This document shows positions 1 to 8,014 of a stretch of DNA of 64,000 nt, in pieces. Source of the DNA: Planosporangium mesophilum (lineage in GTDB: Bacteria > Actinomycetota > Actinomycetes > Mycobacteriales > Micromonosporaceae); contig NZ_BOON01000031.1 in NCBI RefSeq assembly GCF_016863255.1, forward strand, positions 115,600 to 179,599, in the 5' to 3' direction. The stretch's first letter is position 1; each line of letters begins with the position of its first letter. Position numbers and translations under genes: made by a program. The notes beneath the pieces are model-generated. The model was not told where the DNA came from, did no database searches, and worked only from the letters and a program-made list of their open reading frames with translations.

Positions 1-2
1 TG

Positions 3-290
3 CGGGGCGAGCCACTGGTCTCCTGTTTCGCGCCCCGGTGGCAGCGGTTCGGAGACAACACCGTGGACATGGGTACCGGATTCGACTGCTTCGACCCGCT
101 GGCCAACACCCTCGACCCGCGGATCACCGGCCGCGCGATGGACAACCGCCTGCTCCTCAAGCAGGTGATGACGGACGCGGGCTTCACCAACTACGCCAGC
201 GAATGGTGGCACTACACGCTCGCCGGCGAGCCGTACCCGGACACGTACTTCGACTTCCCGGTGGCGCGCCGAGCCGTGACGGGCGGATAA
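3..290 (+). CDS. D-alanyl-D-alanine dipeptidase (VanX/M15D type), 5'-truncated by window edge
   Basis: The frame is open from base 3 to the TAA at 288-290, giving the last 95 residues. Visible VanX-type motifs are VDMGTGFD (the metal-ligand Asp region), then EWWHYTL, whose Glu and His are the catalytic base and a zinc ligand, and the terminal PYPDTYFDFPV. Family members hydrolyse D-Ala-D-Ala, either as part of glycopeptide resistance or in cell-wall turnover. The N-terminal half, with the first zinc His, lies outside the window, so whether it is secreted or cytoplasmic cannot be judged. No vanHA-like neighbours are visible. It ends 17 bases before hypF. Confidence 0.85.
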   Translation, partial: RGEPLVSCFAPRWQRFGDNTVDMGTGFDCFDPLANTLDPRITGRAMDNRLLLKQVMTDAGFTNYASEWWHYTLAGEPYPDTYFDFPVARRAVTGG

Positions 291-307
291 CCAGGGCGGA
301 GGTCGTC

Positions 308-2626
308 GTGGCGGACGAGGACACGCCGGTACGGTGGCGGATCCGGGTCGAAGGCATCGTCCAAGGGGTCGGCTTCCGGCCCTTCGTGTACGCCCTGGCC
401 ATCCGCCACGGCCTGGCGGGGCTGGTCGGCAACGACGCGCAGGGGGTCTTCCTCGAGGTCGAGGGGCCCCCGTCCGGTGTCGCGGAGTTCCACCGTGACC
501 TGACCCGCGAACCGCCGCCGCTTGCGGTCATCGAGCGGGTCACCGCCGAGCCGATGCCGGCGACCGGGCTGCCGGGTTTCGTGGTCGCCGCCAGCGAGCC
601 CGGTGGCGAACGCCAGACGCTCATCTCACCCGACACCGCCACCTGCGCGGACTGCCTTCGTGAGCTGTTCGACCCGGTCGACCGCCGGTACCGGTACCCG
701 TTCGTCAACTGCACCAACTGCGGCCCCCGGTTCACCATCGTCCGCGACGTCCCGTACGACCGGCCCTTCACCACGATGGCCGGGTTCCCGCTGTGCGCGG
801 AGTGCGCCCGCGAGTACGCCGACCCGGCCGACCGGCGCTTCCACGCGCAGCCCGTGTGCTGCCCGGCGTGCGGCCCCCGGCTGCGGCTGATCACCTCGCC
901 GGGCGAGGACATCACCGGCGCACCGCCGGGCGAGGACGTACCCGGTGACCCGATCGCGGCCACCGTCGCGCTGCTGCGGGCCGGCAAGGTCGTCGCCGTC
1001 AAGGGGCTCGGCGGCTACCATCTCGCGGCGGACGCGGCGTCGCCGGAGGGCGTCGCCGCGCTGCGCTCCCGCAAGCACCGCGAGGAGAAGGCCTTCGCGG
1101 TCATGGTGGCCGACGTCGCCGCCGCCCGGAAGCTGTGCGCCGTCGACGACGCCGAGGAGCGGGTGCTCACCAGTCCCCGGCGCCCGATCGTGCTGTTGCG
1201 GCGCCACCGGGACTCGGCGCTCGCCGAGCAGGTCGCACCGGGCAACCGGTTCCTCGGCCTGATGCTGCCGTACACGCCGCTGCACCATCTGCTGACCCGT
1301 GAACTCGACCGCCCGTTCGTCCTCACCAGCGGCAACGTGAGCGACGAACCGATCGCCTACGAGGACGCCGACGCGTTGGCCCGGCTGTCGCCGATCACCG
1401 ACGCCTTCCTGCTCCACGATCGGCCGATCCACATCCGTACCGACGACTCGGTCACCCGCGCGGTCGCCGGGCGGGAAATGCCGATCCGGCGCTCCCGCGG
1501 GTACGCCCCCGCTCCGCTGCGCCTGGGCCGCGCCGTCCCCCGCCCGGTGCTCGGCTGCGGTGCGGAGCTGAAGAACACGTTCTGCCTGGCGAAGGGCGAG
1601 TACGCGTTCGTCTCGCACCACATCGGCGACCTGGAGAACTACGCCACCCTGCGCTCGTTCACCGATGGGGTCGCACACTTCCGGCGGCTGTTCGACATCG
1701 ATCCGCAGGTGATCGCGCACGACCTGCACCCCGAGTACCTGTCCACGAAGTACGCCCTGGACCAGACCGCGATCGGCCACCGGGTACCGGTGCAGCACCA
1801 CTGGGCCCACATCGCCTCCTGTCTGGTCGACAACGGGGAGGTGGAGCCGGTCATCGGGGTGGCCTTCGACGGCCTCGGCTACGGCGAGGACGCCACCATC
1901 TGGGGCGGCGAGTTCCTGGCCGCCGACCTGACCAGCTTCGAGCGCGTCGGGCTCCTCGAACCGGTACGGATGCCGGGCGGGGTGGCGGCGATCCGGCAGC
2001 CCTGGCGGATGGCGGCCGCGTACCTCGACGCCGCGTTCGCCGGCGACCCGCCCCGGGATCTGGCGGTGGCCGAGCGCAACGCGTCCACCTGGGACGCCGT
2101 GCTCGCGGTGGGGCGCTCCGGGCTCAACTCCCCGCTCACCTCGAGCGCGGGTCGCCTCTTCGACGCCGTCGGCGCGCTGCTGGGCGTACGCGACGTCATC
2201 AGCTACGAGGGTCAGGCCGCGGTGGAGCTGGAGCAGCGCGTCGACCCGCACGCGGACGGGGCGTACGAGGTCGGGTTCGCCGAGGGGCGACCGTTCCGGG
2301 TACGCGGAGCCGACCTGGTCCGGGCGGTCGTGGCCGACCTGCACCGTCACGTGCCGGTCGAGACGATCGCGATGCGCTTCCACCGGGGTATGGCGACGGC
2401 GATCGTGGCCGGCGCCGAGCGGGCCCGGGCGGCGACCGGGCTGTCGGCCGTGGCCCTGTCCGGTGGCGTGTTCCAGAACATGGTGCTGCTGTCGGGCGCC
2501 GTCGAAGGGCTGAGCCGGCGGGGTTTCCGGGTGCTCACGCACCACCGTGTGCCGCCCAACGACGGCGGGATCAGCCTCGGCCAGGTCGCGGTCGCCGCCG
2601 CCCGCGACCGGGCCGGGCTGGTGTGA
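308..2626 (+). CDS. hypF: Carbamoyltransferase HypF
   Basis: HypF turns carbamoyl phosphate into the thiocarboxamide on HypE that becomes the cyanide ligands of [NiFe] hydrogenase. The GTG at 308 is preferred because GGGCGGAGG lies just upstream and it gives 772 residues, normal for HypF; the frame is open further upstream but overlaps the dipeptidase gene. Domains in order: acylphosphatase (about 10-100, motif VQGVGFRPFVY), two CxxC zinc-finger pairs (about 110-195, e.g. CADC, CTNC, CAEC, CPAC), a YrdC-like domain (about 215-400, KGLGGYHL), and the Kae1-like carbamoyltransferase domain (from about 420, with VQHHWAHIASC and ALSGGVFQN). It is convergent with the minus-strand hydrogenase cluster; the two stops are 3 bases apart. 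Confidence 0.96.
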   Translation: MADEDTPVRWRIRVEGIVQGVGFRPFVYALAIRHGLAGLVGNDAQGVFLEVEGPPSGVAEFHRDLTREPPPLAVIERVTAEPMPATGLPGFVVAASEPGGERQTLISPDTATCADCLRELFDPVDRRYRYPFVNCTNCGPRFTIVRDVPYDRPFTTMAGFPLCAECAREYADPADRRFHAQPVCCPACGPRLRLITSPGEDITGAPPGEDVPGDPIAATVALLRAGKVVAVKGLGGYHLAADAASPEGVAALRSRKHREEKAFAVMVADVAAARKLCAVDDAEERVLTSPRRPIVLLRRHRDSALAEQVAPGNRFLGLMLPYTPLHHLLTRELDRPFVLTSGNVSDEPIAYEDADALARLSPITDAFLLHDRPIHIRTDDSVTRAVAGREMPIRRSRGYAPAPLRLGRAVPRPVLGCGAELKNTFCLAKGEYAFVSHHIGDLENYATLRSFTDGVAHFRRLFDIDPQVIAHDLHPEYLSTKYALDQTAIGHRVPVQHHWAHIASCLVDNGEVEPVIGVAFDGLGYGEDATIWGGEFLAADLTSFERVGLLEPVRMPGGVAAIRQPWRMAAAYLDAAFAGDPPRDLAVAERNASTWDAVLAVGRSGLNSPLTSSAGRLFDAVGALLGVRDVISYEGQAAVELEQRVDPHADGAYEVGFAEGRPFRVRGADLVRAVVADLHRHVPVETIAMRFHRGMATAIVAGAERARAATGLSAVALSGGVFQNMVLLSGAVEGLSRRGFRVLTHHRVPPNDGGISLGQVAVAAARDRAGLV

Positions 2627-2629
2627 CGG

Positions 2630-3031
2630 TCAGCCTCCCTGGTCACCCCGCTGCAGGTTCGGGCTCTCCTCGTCGATGGGGCCCTGCGCGTTGACGCCGG
2701 ACGAGTCCCGCTCGTCCGAGGTGCCGTACGGGCGCTCGGACGCGCCCTTCGTACCCTCGTCGGTCCGTCCGGACTCCTGGTCGGCGCCGACCTCCTCGCC
2801 GCGGCGGGTCATGCTCTCGCCGACGCCGAGGGGCGTCTCGGCGTCCATGTCGGTGGGCGGCACGCCGCTCTCGTCGACGGCATCGTCGTGGTAGCCGCCT
2901 TCGCCCGCGACATTGGACGACCGGCTGATCGGGTTCTCCTGGATTGCGCCTCCCGCGCCCTTCTCGTCGTCGTAGGGCGGCAGTGGGTGTTCGTCGCCCC
3001 GCTCGTAGGGCGGGACCTGGTGTTGGGTCAT
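2630..3031 (-). CDS. Hydrophilic, probably disordered protein of unknown function
   Basis: This 133-residue protein is rich in Gly, Asp, Glu, Ser and Pro, with no hydrophobic segment and no cysteine. I recognise no domain. It begins MTQHQVPPYERGDEH and has a low-complexity acidic body. It is the last gene of the minus-strand hydrogenase block, 11 bases beyond the hypE stop, and its own stop nearly touches that of hypF. The ATG has GGGAGACGCCCC upstream as a ribosome site. Codon use is GC3-rich like its neighbours, supporting a real gene. It could simply be a stress-type hydrophilic protein unrelated to hydrogenase. Confidence 0.7.
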   Translation of the reverse strand: MTQHQVPPYERGDEHPLPPYDDEKGAGGAIQENPISRSSNVAGEGGYHDDAVDESGVPPTDMDAETPLGVGESMTRRGEEVGADQESGRTDEGTKGASERPYGTSDERDSSGVNAQGPIDEESPNLQRGDQGG

Positions 3032-3042
3032 GGGGCGTCTCC

Positions 3043-4125
3043 CTAACAGATGCGTGGCAGTGGGTCGCCGACGAGGACGTCGACGATGCGGGTACCGCCG
3101 AACTCGGTCTTGAGCAGCACCAGCGACGGCGGGTCCGCCTTGACCTGACCGATGACGGCGGCCTCGGTACCCTGCGGATGCGTGCGCAGCGCGTCGAGGG
3201 CCGCGTCGGCGTCCTCGGGGGCTACCACGGCGATGAACCGACCTTCACAGGCGACGTACAGCGGATCAATTCCCAGGATCTCGGACGCCCCGCGGACCTC
3301 GGTCCGCACCGGAACGGCACGCTCGTCGAGGACGACGGCCACGTCCGAGGCGCGCGCCACCTCGTTGAGGACCGTCGCCACGCCGCCGCGGGTGGCGTCA
3401 CGCAGGCAGCGAACCCCGGGGGCGGCGGCGAGCAGCCGGTCGACGAGGTCGGCCAGTGGCGCCGTGTCCGACGTGAGGTCCGCTTCGATGTCCAGTTCGC
3501 CGCGGGCGAGCATGATGGTGATGCCGTGGTCGCCGATCGGCCCGGAGACCAGGACGACGTCGCCGGGCCGGGCGCGGCTGGCGCCCAGCGTGAGGTCGTG
3601 GGAGATGACGCCGACGCCCGCGGTGTTGATGTAGCAGCCGTCGGCCTTGCCGCGCTCGACGACCTTGGTGTCCCCGGTGACGATCTGGACCCCGGCCGCC
3701 TCGGCGGCGCGGGCCATCGACTCGGCGATGCGGACGAGGTCCTCGGTCGGTAACCCCTCCTCCACGATGAACCCGCTGGACAGGTACCGGGGCCGGGCAC
3801 CCGACATGGCAAGGTCGTTGACCGTACCGTTGACGGCCAGCTCGCCGATGTCGCCGCCCGGGAAGAACAGCGGGTGGACCACGAACGAGTCGGTGGTGAA
3901 CGCCAGCCGCGGCCCGCCCAGCGAGAGCACCGCCTGGTCTTCCAGCGGTTCGAGCAACGGGTTGCGGAACGCCTCGAGGAACACCGCCTCGATCAGGGTG
4001 TGGGTCGCCTTGCCCCCGGCACCGTGGGCCAGGGTGATCCGTTCGTCCTTGATCTTCGCCCGGCGCCGGCGGGCCTTGTCGATGCGCTCGAGGACCTGCC
4101 GTTCCCGGTCGTCGACGCTCGTCAT
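3043..4125 (-). CDS. hypE: Hydrogenase maturation factor HypE
   Basis: HypE accepts the carbamoyl group from HypF on its C-terminal cysteine and dehydrates it, using ATP, to a thiocyanate that is passed to the HypC-HypD iron centre. The 360-residue protein shows the AIRS/PurM-like fold signatures: HGAGGKATHTLI near the start, FTTDSFVVHPLFFPGGDIGELAVNGT split over the ATP site, RDATRGGVATVLNE in the middle. It ends in the diagnostic PRIC, with Cys360 as the reactive terminal residue. The ATG overlaps the hypD stop as ATGA, so the two are translationally coupled. The N-terminus carries a basic extension of about 30 residues before the usual start. Confidence 0.96.
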   Translation of the reverse strand: MTSVDDRERQVLERIDKARRRRAKIKDERITLAHGAGGKATHTLIEAVFLEAFRNPLLEPLEDQAVLSLGGPRLAFTTDSFVVHPLFFPGGDIGELAVNGTVNDLAMSGARPRYLSSGFIVEEGLPTEDLVRIAESMARAAEAAGVQIVTGDTKVVERGKADGCYINTAGVGVISHDLTLGASRARPGDVVLVSGPIGDHGITIMLARGELDIEADLTSDTAPLADLVDRLLAAAPGVRCLRDATRGGVATVLNEVARASDVAVVLDERAVPVRTEVRGASEILGIDPLYVACEGRFIAVVAPEDADAALDALRTHPQGTEAAVIGQVKADPPSLVLLKTEFGGTRIVDVLVGDPLPRIC

Positions 4126-5258
4126 GAGCGCGTCGCCTCCATCACGCGGGTACGGGTGAACCGGCCGAAGTTGTAGTACGCCGCGCACGCGCCCTCGGGC
4201 GAGACCATGCAGGTGCCGATCGGCGTCTCCGGGGTGCACGCGGTGCCGAACACCTTGCACTCCCACGGCTTCAGGACGCCCTTGAGGACCTCGCCGCACT
4301 GGCAGGCCTTCGGGTCGGCCACCCGCACGCCGGGCAGGTCGAAGATGCGTTCGGCATCGAAGCGGGCGTACTCCTCCCGTACCTTCAGCGCGGAGTGGGA
4401 GATGAAGCCGAGGCCCCGCCACTCGAAGTACGGGCGTAGCTCCATGACCTCGTTGATGACTCCGAGTGCCCTGAGGTTGCCGTCCCACGGCACGACCCGG
4501 CTGTACTGGTTCTCCACCTCGCAGCGGCCCTCGGACAGCTGGACGAGGATCATGTAGATGGTCTGGAGGATGTCCAGCGGCTCGAACCCGGCGACGACCA
4601 GGGGCTTGTCGTACTGGCGGGTGATGAAGTCGTACGGCCGGCAGCCGATGACCGTGGAGACGTGACCGGGGCCGATGAACCCGTCCAGGCGCAGGTCCGG
4701 CGAGTCGAGGATGGCCTTGATCGCCGGGATGATCGTGACATGGTTGCAGAAGATCGAGAAGTTCTCGACCCCCTCCTTGGCGGCCCGCAGGACCGTCATG
4801 GCGGTCGACGGCGCGGTGGTCTCGAACCCGATCGCCATGAACACCACGCGCTTGTCCGGGTTCTGCTTGGCGATCTTCAGCGCGTCCAGCGGGGAGTACA
4901 CCATGCGGATGTTCGTGCCCGCCGCGTTGGCGTCGAAGAACGTGTCGCCGCTGCCCGGTACCCGCATCATGTCGCCGAACGACGTCATGATGACGTCGGG
5001 CTGCCGGGCGATGTAGATGGCGTCGTCGACCCGGCCCATCGGGATCACGCAGACCGGGCAGCCGGGCCCGTGTACCAGCGTGACGGACTCCGGCAGGTAG
5101 TCCTCCAGTCCGTGCTTGTAGATGGTGTGGGTGTGCCCACCGCACACCTCCATGAACTTGTACTGCCGGCCCGGCTCGCACAGCTCGGCGATCCGGGCGG
5201 CCAGTGCCTGTGCCTTGTCCGCGTCGCGGTACTCGTCGACGAATCGCATCCGTGTCAT
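4122..5258 (-). CDS. hypD: Hydrogenase maturation factor HypD
   Basis: HypD is the iron-sulphur scaffold on which Fe(CN)2CO is assembled together with HypC. The 378-residue protein has the conserved CGGHTHTI (Cys39, His42), GPGCPVC (Cys67, Cys70), IGFETTAP, and a C-terminal cysteine set (KACQCGEVLKG, KPWECKVFGTAC, PEGACAAYY) that binds the [4Fe-4S] cluster. Length is typical. It lies between hypC and hypE and overlaps hypE by four bases. There are 63 bases between the hypC stop and the hypD start, with no separate promoter evident. Confidence 0.97.
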   Translation of the reverse strand: MTRMRFVDEYRDADKAQALAARIAELCEPGRQYKFMEVCGGHTHTIYKHGLEDYLPESVTLVHGPGCPVCVIPMGRVDDAIYIARQPDVIMTSFGDMMRVPGSGDTFFDANAAGTNIRMVYSPLDALKIAKQNPDKRVVFMAIGFETTAPSTAMTVLRAAKEGVENFSIFCNHVTIIPAIKAILDSPDLRLDGFIGPGHVSTVIGCRPYDFITRQYDKPLVVAGFEPLDILQTIYMILVQLSEGRCEVENQYSRVVPWDGNLRALGVINEVMELRPYFEWRGLGFISHSALKVREEYARFDAERIFDLPGVRVADPKACQCGEVLKGVLKPWECKVFGTACTPETPIGTCMVSPEGACAAYYNFGRFTRTRVMEATRS

Positions 5259-5321
5259 CTCTACCTCGATCCGGGCCGATTGGCCGCGGGTGCCGCACAG
5301 GCGCCACCCGCGGCCCGGTTG

Positions 5322-5594
5322 TCATTCGATCTTGGATTCGCGCAGGGCGTTCAGCTCGTCCTCGTACGCCTGGCCGATCCCTTCCAGGAACTCCAGCGCC
5401 GCCTTGGCCTCGGACTCGTCGATTTTGGACAGAGCGAAGCCGACATGGATCAGGATCCAGTCCCCGCGCCCCAGGCTCTCGCCCTCGAGCAGCCCGATGT
5501 TGATGGCCCGCCGCACGCCACTGACGTCCACCCGGGCCAGGTCCGGGTGGTCATCCATGATCTCGATGACCTCACCGGGAATCCCCAGACACAT
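5322..5594 (-). CDS. hypC: Hydrogenase assembly chaperone HypC
   Basis: HypC shuttles the Fe(CN)2CO unit from HypD to the large subunit. The 90-residue protein begins MCLGIPGEV, with the essential Cys2, and continues with the OB-like core (RRAINIGLLEG, GDWILIHVGFAL) and a helical tail, as in canonical HypC. Its start lies inside the end of hypA, a 23-base overlap in a different frame, so the two are tightly coupled. A second, Cys2-lacking relative lies at 13785-14054 in the same cluster. Confidence 0.95.
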   Translation of the reverse strand: MCLGIPGEVIEIMDDHPDLARVDVSGVRRAINIGLLEGESLGRGDWILIHVGFALSKIDESEAKAALEFLEGIGQAYEDELNALRESKIE

Positions 5595-5976
5595 CCGAAC
5601 TCACCTCCTCGCGCGGCGTACCGCTCGCGCCCGGCGTGCCGTTCTCGGCCACCGTGATGGACTCGAGCACCAGCTCGTCGCCACCGATCAGCTCGGTCCC
5701 TGACGCGCCGCAGGCCGGGCAGAGGGCCACCGGCTCGGCGGTCTCGTCCTGCCAGCCACAGGCCGGGCAGGCGGCCCGCGCCGGTACGGTGACCAGCTCC
5801 ACCGCCGCGCCCTCGGCTACCGTCCCCGCCGACACGAGCGCGAACGCCTGCTCCAGCGACGGCTCCACCACGCGGTGCAGGACACCGATGCGCATCCGGA
5901 CTGCGGTCACCCGGCGCCCGGCGGCCCGCCGCTCGATGGCCTCGACGAACGGCTCACAGAGGCCGATCTCATGCAT
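5572..5976 (-). CDS. hypA: Hydrogenase nickel incorporation protein HypA
   Basis: HypA delivers nickel to the large subunit, normally with the GTPase HypB. The N-terminal MHEIGLC has the nickel ligand His2. The zinc ribbon is formed by two CPAC pairs (Cys70/73 and Cys86/89). The protein is 134 residues, slightly longer than usual because of a Ser/Gly/Pro-rich tail that overlaps hypC by 23 bases. No hypB is present in the window, although every other hyp gene is, so nickel insertion must use a HypB encoded elsewhere or another route. Confidence 0.95.
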   Translation of the reverse strand: MHEIGLCEPFVEAIERRAAGRRVTAVRMRIGVLHRVVEPSLEQAFALVSAGTVAEGAAVELVTVPARAACPACGWQDETAEPVALCPACGASGTELIGGDELVLESITVAENGTPGASGTPREEVSSDVSGDSR

Positions 5977-5980
5977 GCGA

Positions 5981-6088
5981 TCACATCCTGCGGATGCGCA
6001 GGTAACGGTTGATGTCGGGGAGGCTCACGATCAGGAAGGCCGCCACGATCACCACCACCACCGCGATCAGCCACAACCACCAGGTCAT
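5981..6088 (-). CDS. Tiny single-span membrane protein (35 aa), LPDxxRYLxIR tail
   Basis: The reading frame codes for 35 residues: a short MTWWLW start, a valine/isoleucine-rich membrane span (about residues 7-23), then SLPDINRYLRIRRM. A clear ribosome site, GAGGAGACGACG, precedes the ATG. It sits 4 bases upstream of hypA in the same direction. The next upstream gene encodes a close relative ending SLPDLARYLKIRMM, so the tail is conserved between the two. From memory this fits the small-protein family DUF6893 seen near actinobacterial hydrogenase genes; I am only moderately sure of that name. The role is unknown. A membrane tether or assembly peptide for the hydrogenase is possible. Confidence 0.75.
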   Translation of the reverse strand: MTWWLWLIAVVVVIVAAFLIVSLPDINRYLRIRRM

Positions 6089-6098
6089 CGTCGTCTCC

Positions 6099-6203
6099 TC
6101 ACATCATCCGAATCTTCAGGTAGCGCGCGAGGTCGGGAAGCGACTGCACCACGACCACGGCGACACCGACGACCAGTAACGGGACCATCACTCGCCGTAT
6201 CAT
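6099..6203 (-). CDS. Tiny single-span membrane protein (34 aa), paralogue of the neighbour
   Basis: It starts ATG at 6203, 6 bases after the stop of the endopeptidase gene. It codes for MIRRVMVPLL, a valine-rich membrane span, then SLPDLARYLKIRMM, and stops 10 bases before its paralogue starts. Both proteins share the order basic or aromatic start, about 17-residue span, and LPDxxRYLxIRxM on the other side. Two tandem diverged copies preserved in frame argue strongly for real genes. Function is unknown; the position between the endopeptidase and hypA ties it to hydrogenase biogenesis or membrane attachment. Confidence 0.72.
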   Translation of the reverse strand: MIRRVMVPLLVVGVAVVVVQSLPDLARYLKIRMM

Positions 6204-6209
6204 CGGCGC

Positions 6210-6695
6210 TCACACCCTCTCCGTTTCGTTGGCTACCAGGTCCAGTACGGTCCGGACCGCGTTGTCCACGGCCGCCTCGACCGGCGCGGACAGCCCGATC
6301 CGGTCGGTCATGTCGGCCGGCTCGCACCCCACGATCAGGACCCGGTCGAGGGTGCCGCCGAGCGTGTGGACCAGCGCGAGCACGGTGTCCGGGGTCATGT
6401 CGTGCGCGTCCATCGCCGGGCCGCCGCTGTCGGGGACCGCGGTCACGTCGGGTTCGAAGACGTACACCGTGCCGGGCGGCTCGCCGCGCGAGAGCGCGTC
6501 GACGAGAATGACCGTCTCGTACCCGTCGAGCAGTTCGTACGCGAGGTGCACGCCGCGGATGCCGTAGTCGGCGACCTTGACGCCGGGCGGCAGTTCGGTG
6601 CCGAGCAGGCGGCGGACCACCTCCACCCCGAAGCCGTCGTCGCCCAGGAAGACGTTGCCGATCCCCGCCACCAGCCACCGGGCCCGCTCGGTCAT
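6210..6695 (-). CDS. Hydrogenase maturation endopeptidase (HyaD/HybD/HypI type)
   Basis: The 161-residue protein belongs to the nickel-dependent proteases that clip the C-terminal peptide of the large subunit after nickel is inserted. Family signatures are GIGNVFLGDDGFGVEVV near the N-terminus (the Asp/Glu that senses nickel), a central IRGVHLAYELLDGYE, VILVDAL, and HDMTPDTVLAL with the metal-binding His. Its likely substrate is the large subunit encoded at 10178-11983, which has a 22-residue tail after DPCLPCGVH. The start overlaps the upstream 440-aa gene by four bases. Confidence 0.93.
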   Translation of the reverse strand: MTERARWLVAGIGNVFLGDDGFGVEVVRRLLGTELPPGVKVADYGIRGVHLAYELLDGYETVILVDALSRGEPPGTVYVFEPDVTAVPDSGGPAMDAHDMTPDTVLALVHTLGGTLDRVLIVGCEPADMTDRIGLSAPVEAAVDNAVRTVLDLVANETERV

Positions 6696-8014
6696 GACGC
6701 CTCCTCCACGAGCTCGACCTCGCCGGGGGCGAAGTACAGGAACCGGCCGACCGAACGGTTCAGCTCCGCGGCCGGATCGTCGTCGAGCGTCACCGCGAGA
6801 TGGGTCGAGCCGTCGACGTCGAACAGCACCGCCTCGACCGTGGCGGTACGGTCCTGCAGGAACATGTCCTGGGCGTCCGCCCGGCCCATCGGATGCAGCC
6901 GGACCCGGCTGCCCCGCCGCGCCAACCCGCCGGGGACCGGGACGCTGTCGGTCTCCGGGTTGACCGAGCGGTCCGCGCCCGGGTCCCACCACGGCTGCGG
7001 GTCCGCCTTGCCGCCGTTGCCACCGTTCGACCCCGGCATCTCGGCCACCTCCTCGTCGCCGGTGGGCTCCCGCATCTCGGGCACACCGTCGTCACCGGTG
7101 ACCCGGCGCAGGTACCGCACCGCGCCATGAAGGCGCTCCAGTACCTCCCCCGGCATGTTGTCGGCACGGTCCACAATGGCCGCCGCGCGCGGGTCGGTCT
7201 CCCGCGCCTCCCGCTTCTCCTCGTCGGTCAGCGTCATCGTGCGCAGCGTCAGCAGCTCGTCGATCTCGGTGCCGTCGTAGAAGTCCCCCGTGCTCTCCGG
7301 GGCGATCTCCGGGTGGTCGTACAGGATGATCGGCGAAGACAACATCACGTCACGCCGGCCCTCGCCGACCAGTACCGGCCAGGTGTGCTCGTTCCGGCAC
7401 GACGCGACCGCGTCTTGCGCCCACTCCGGCGGTTCGAGCAGCGAGACGAACTGGCCGGACCGCACCGACAGCAGCGCATGGGTACTGATCAGCGCGAACG
7501 GGAGCATCTCGGCGCGCGGCGCGTCCGGGTCGTGGTCGGCGGCCGTGTGGTTCTCCACCTGGATCCGCACCCGCAGCAGCCCGTACGGCCCCTCGATCGG
7601 GGTCGTGGCGATCCGGATGACGCCGGAGAGCCGCGAGCGACGGCGTACCACGTCACCCTCGGTCTCCGAGCCGCCGGGGATGGCGAATCCGGTCGTCTGC
7701 TCGTCGGCGCCCGGCTTGAGGACGGCGGTCGCGGTCACCTCCTGCACCACGCCCTCGTCCCAGACGGGCGGGCCCTCCCGCCGCTGGATCTGCAGGAAGC
7801 GTACGGTCACGGTCAGCTCGGGATCGGTGTCGTCCGGTTCGACCAGGCACTCGGTCCGGGAGAACCACGGCTCGCTCCCGGCGGCACCGCGCGGGGCGAG
7901 TACCCCGAACTGCCAGCGCACCTGGTTCTTCGCCGCCGAGGCGCGGTACGGGTACAGCACGTACCCCTCGAACAGCACGGTGTCGGCGACCTGCCGGGCC
8001 AACTCCAGGCTCAC
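6692..8014 (-). CDS. Conserved protein of unknown function in the hydrogenase cluster (440 aa)
   Basis: I recognise no named domain. The sequence is soluble, without a signal peptide or membrane segment. The first about 250 residues look beta-rich, with repeated pairs such as VRFLQIQRR, VRIQVENHT and SVRSGQFVSLLEPPEWA. A Gly/Asn/Pro-rich linker (about 325-350) leads to a C-terminal segment (about 365-440) resembling a small beta domain (GSRVRLHPMGRADAQDM, GRFLYFAPGEVELVE). Overlaps of four bases with the genes on both sides place it inside the hydrogenase operon, so a role in assembly or as an accessory subunit is likely but not shown. The cluster's larger unknown proteins are probably not shared with classical hyp operons. 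Confidence 0.85.
   Translation of the reverse strand: MSLELARQVADTVLFEGYVLYPYRASAAKNQVRWQFGVLAPRGAAGSEPWFSRTECLVEPDDTDPELTVTVRFLQIQRREGPPVWDEGVVQEVTATAVLKPGADEQTTGFAIPGGSETEGDVVRRRSRLSGVIRIATTPIEGPYGLLRVRIQVENHTAADHDPDAPRAEMLPFALISTHALLSVRSGQFVSLLEPPEWAQDAVASCRNEHTWPVLVGEGRRDVMLSSPIILYDHPEIAPESTGDFYDGTEIDELLTLRTMTLTDEEKREARETDPRAAAIVDRADNMPGEVLERLHGAVRYLRRVTGDDGVPEMREPTGDEEVAEMPGSNGGNGGKADPQPWWDPGADRSVNPETDSVPVPGGLARRGSRVRLHPMGRADAQDMFLQDRTATVEAVLFDVDGSTHLAVTLDDDPAAELNRSVGRFLYFAPGEVELVEEAS

Noticed and set aside
626..2545. 639-codon minus-strand frame opposite hypF
   Set aside because: Shadow of hypF; Gly/Arg/Asp/Val-rich translation without motifs.
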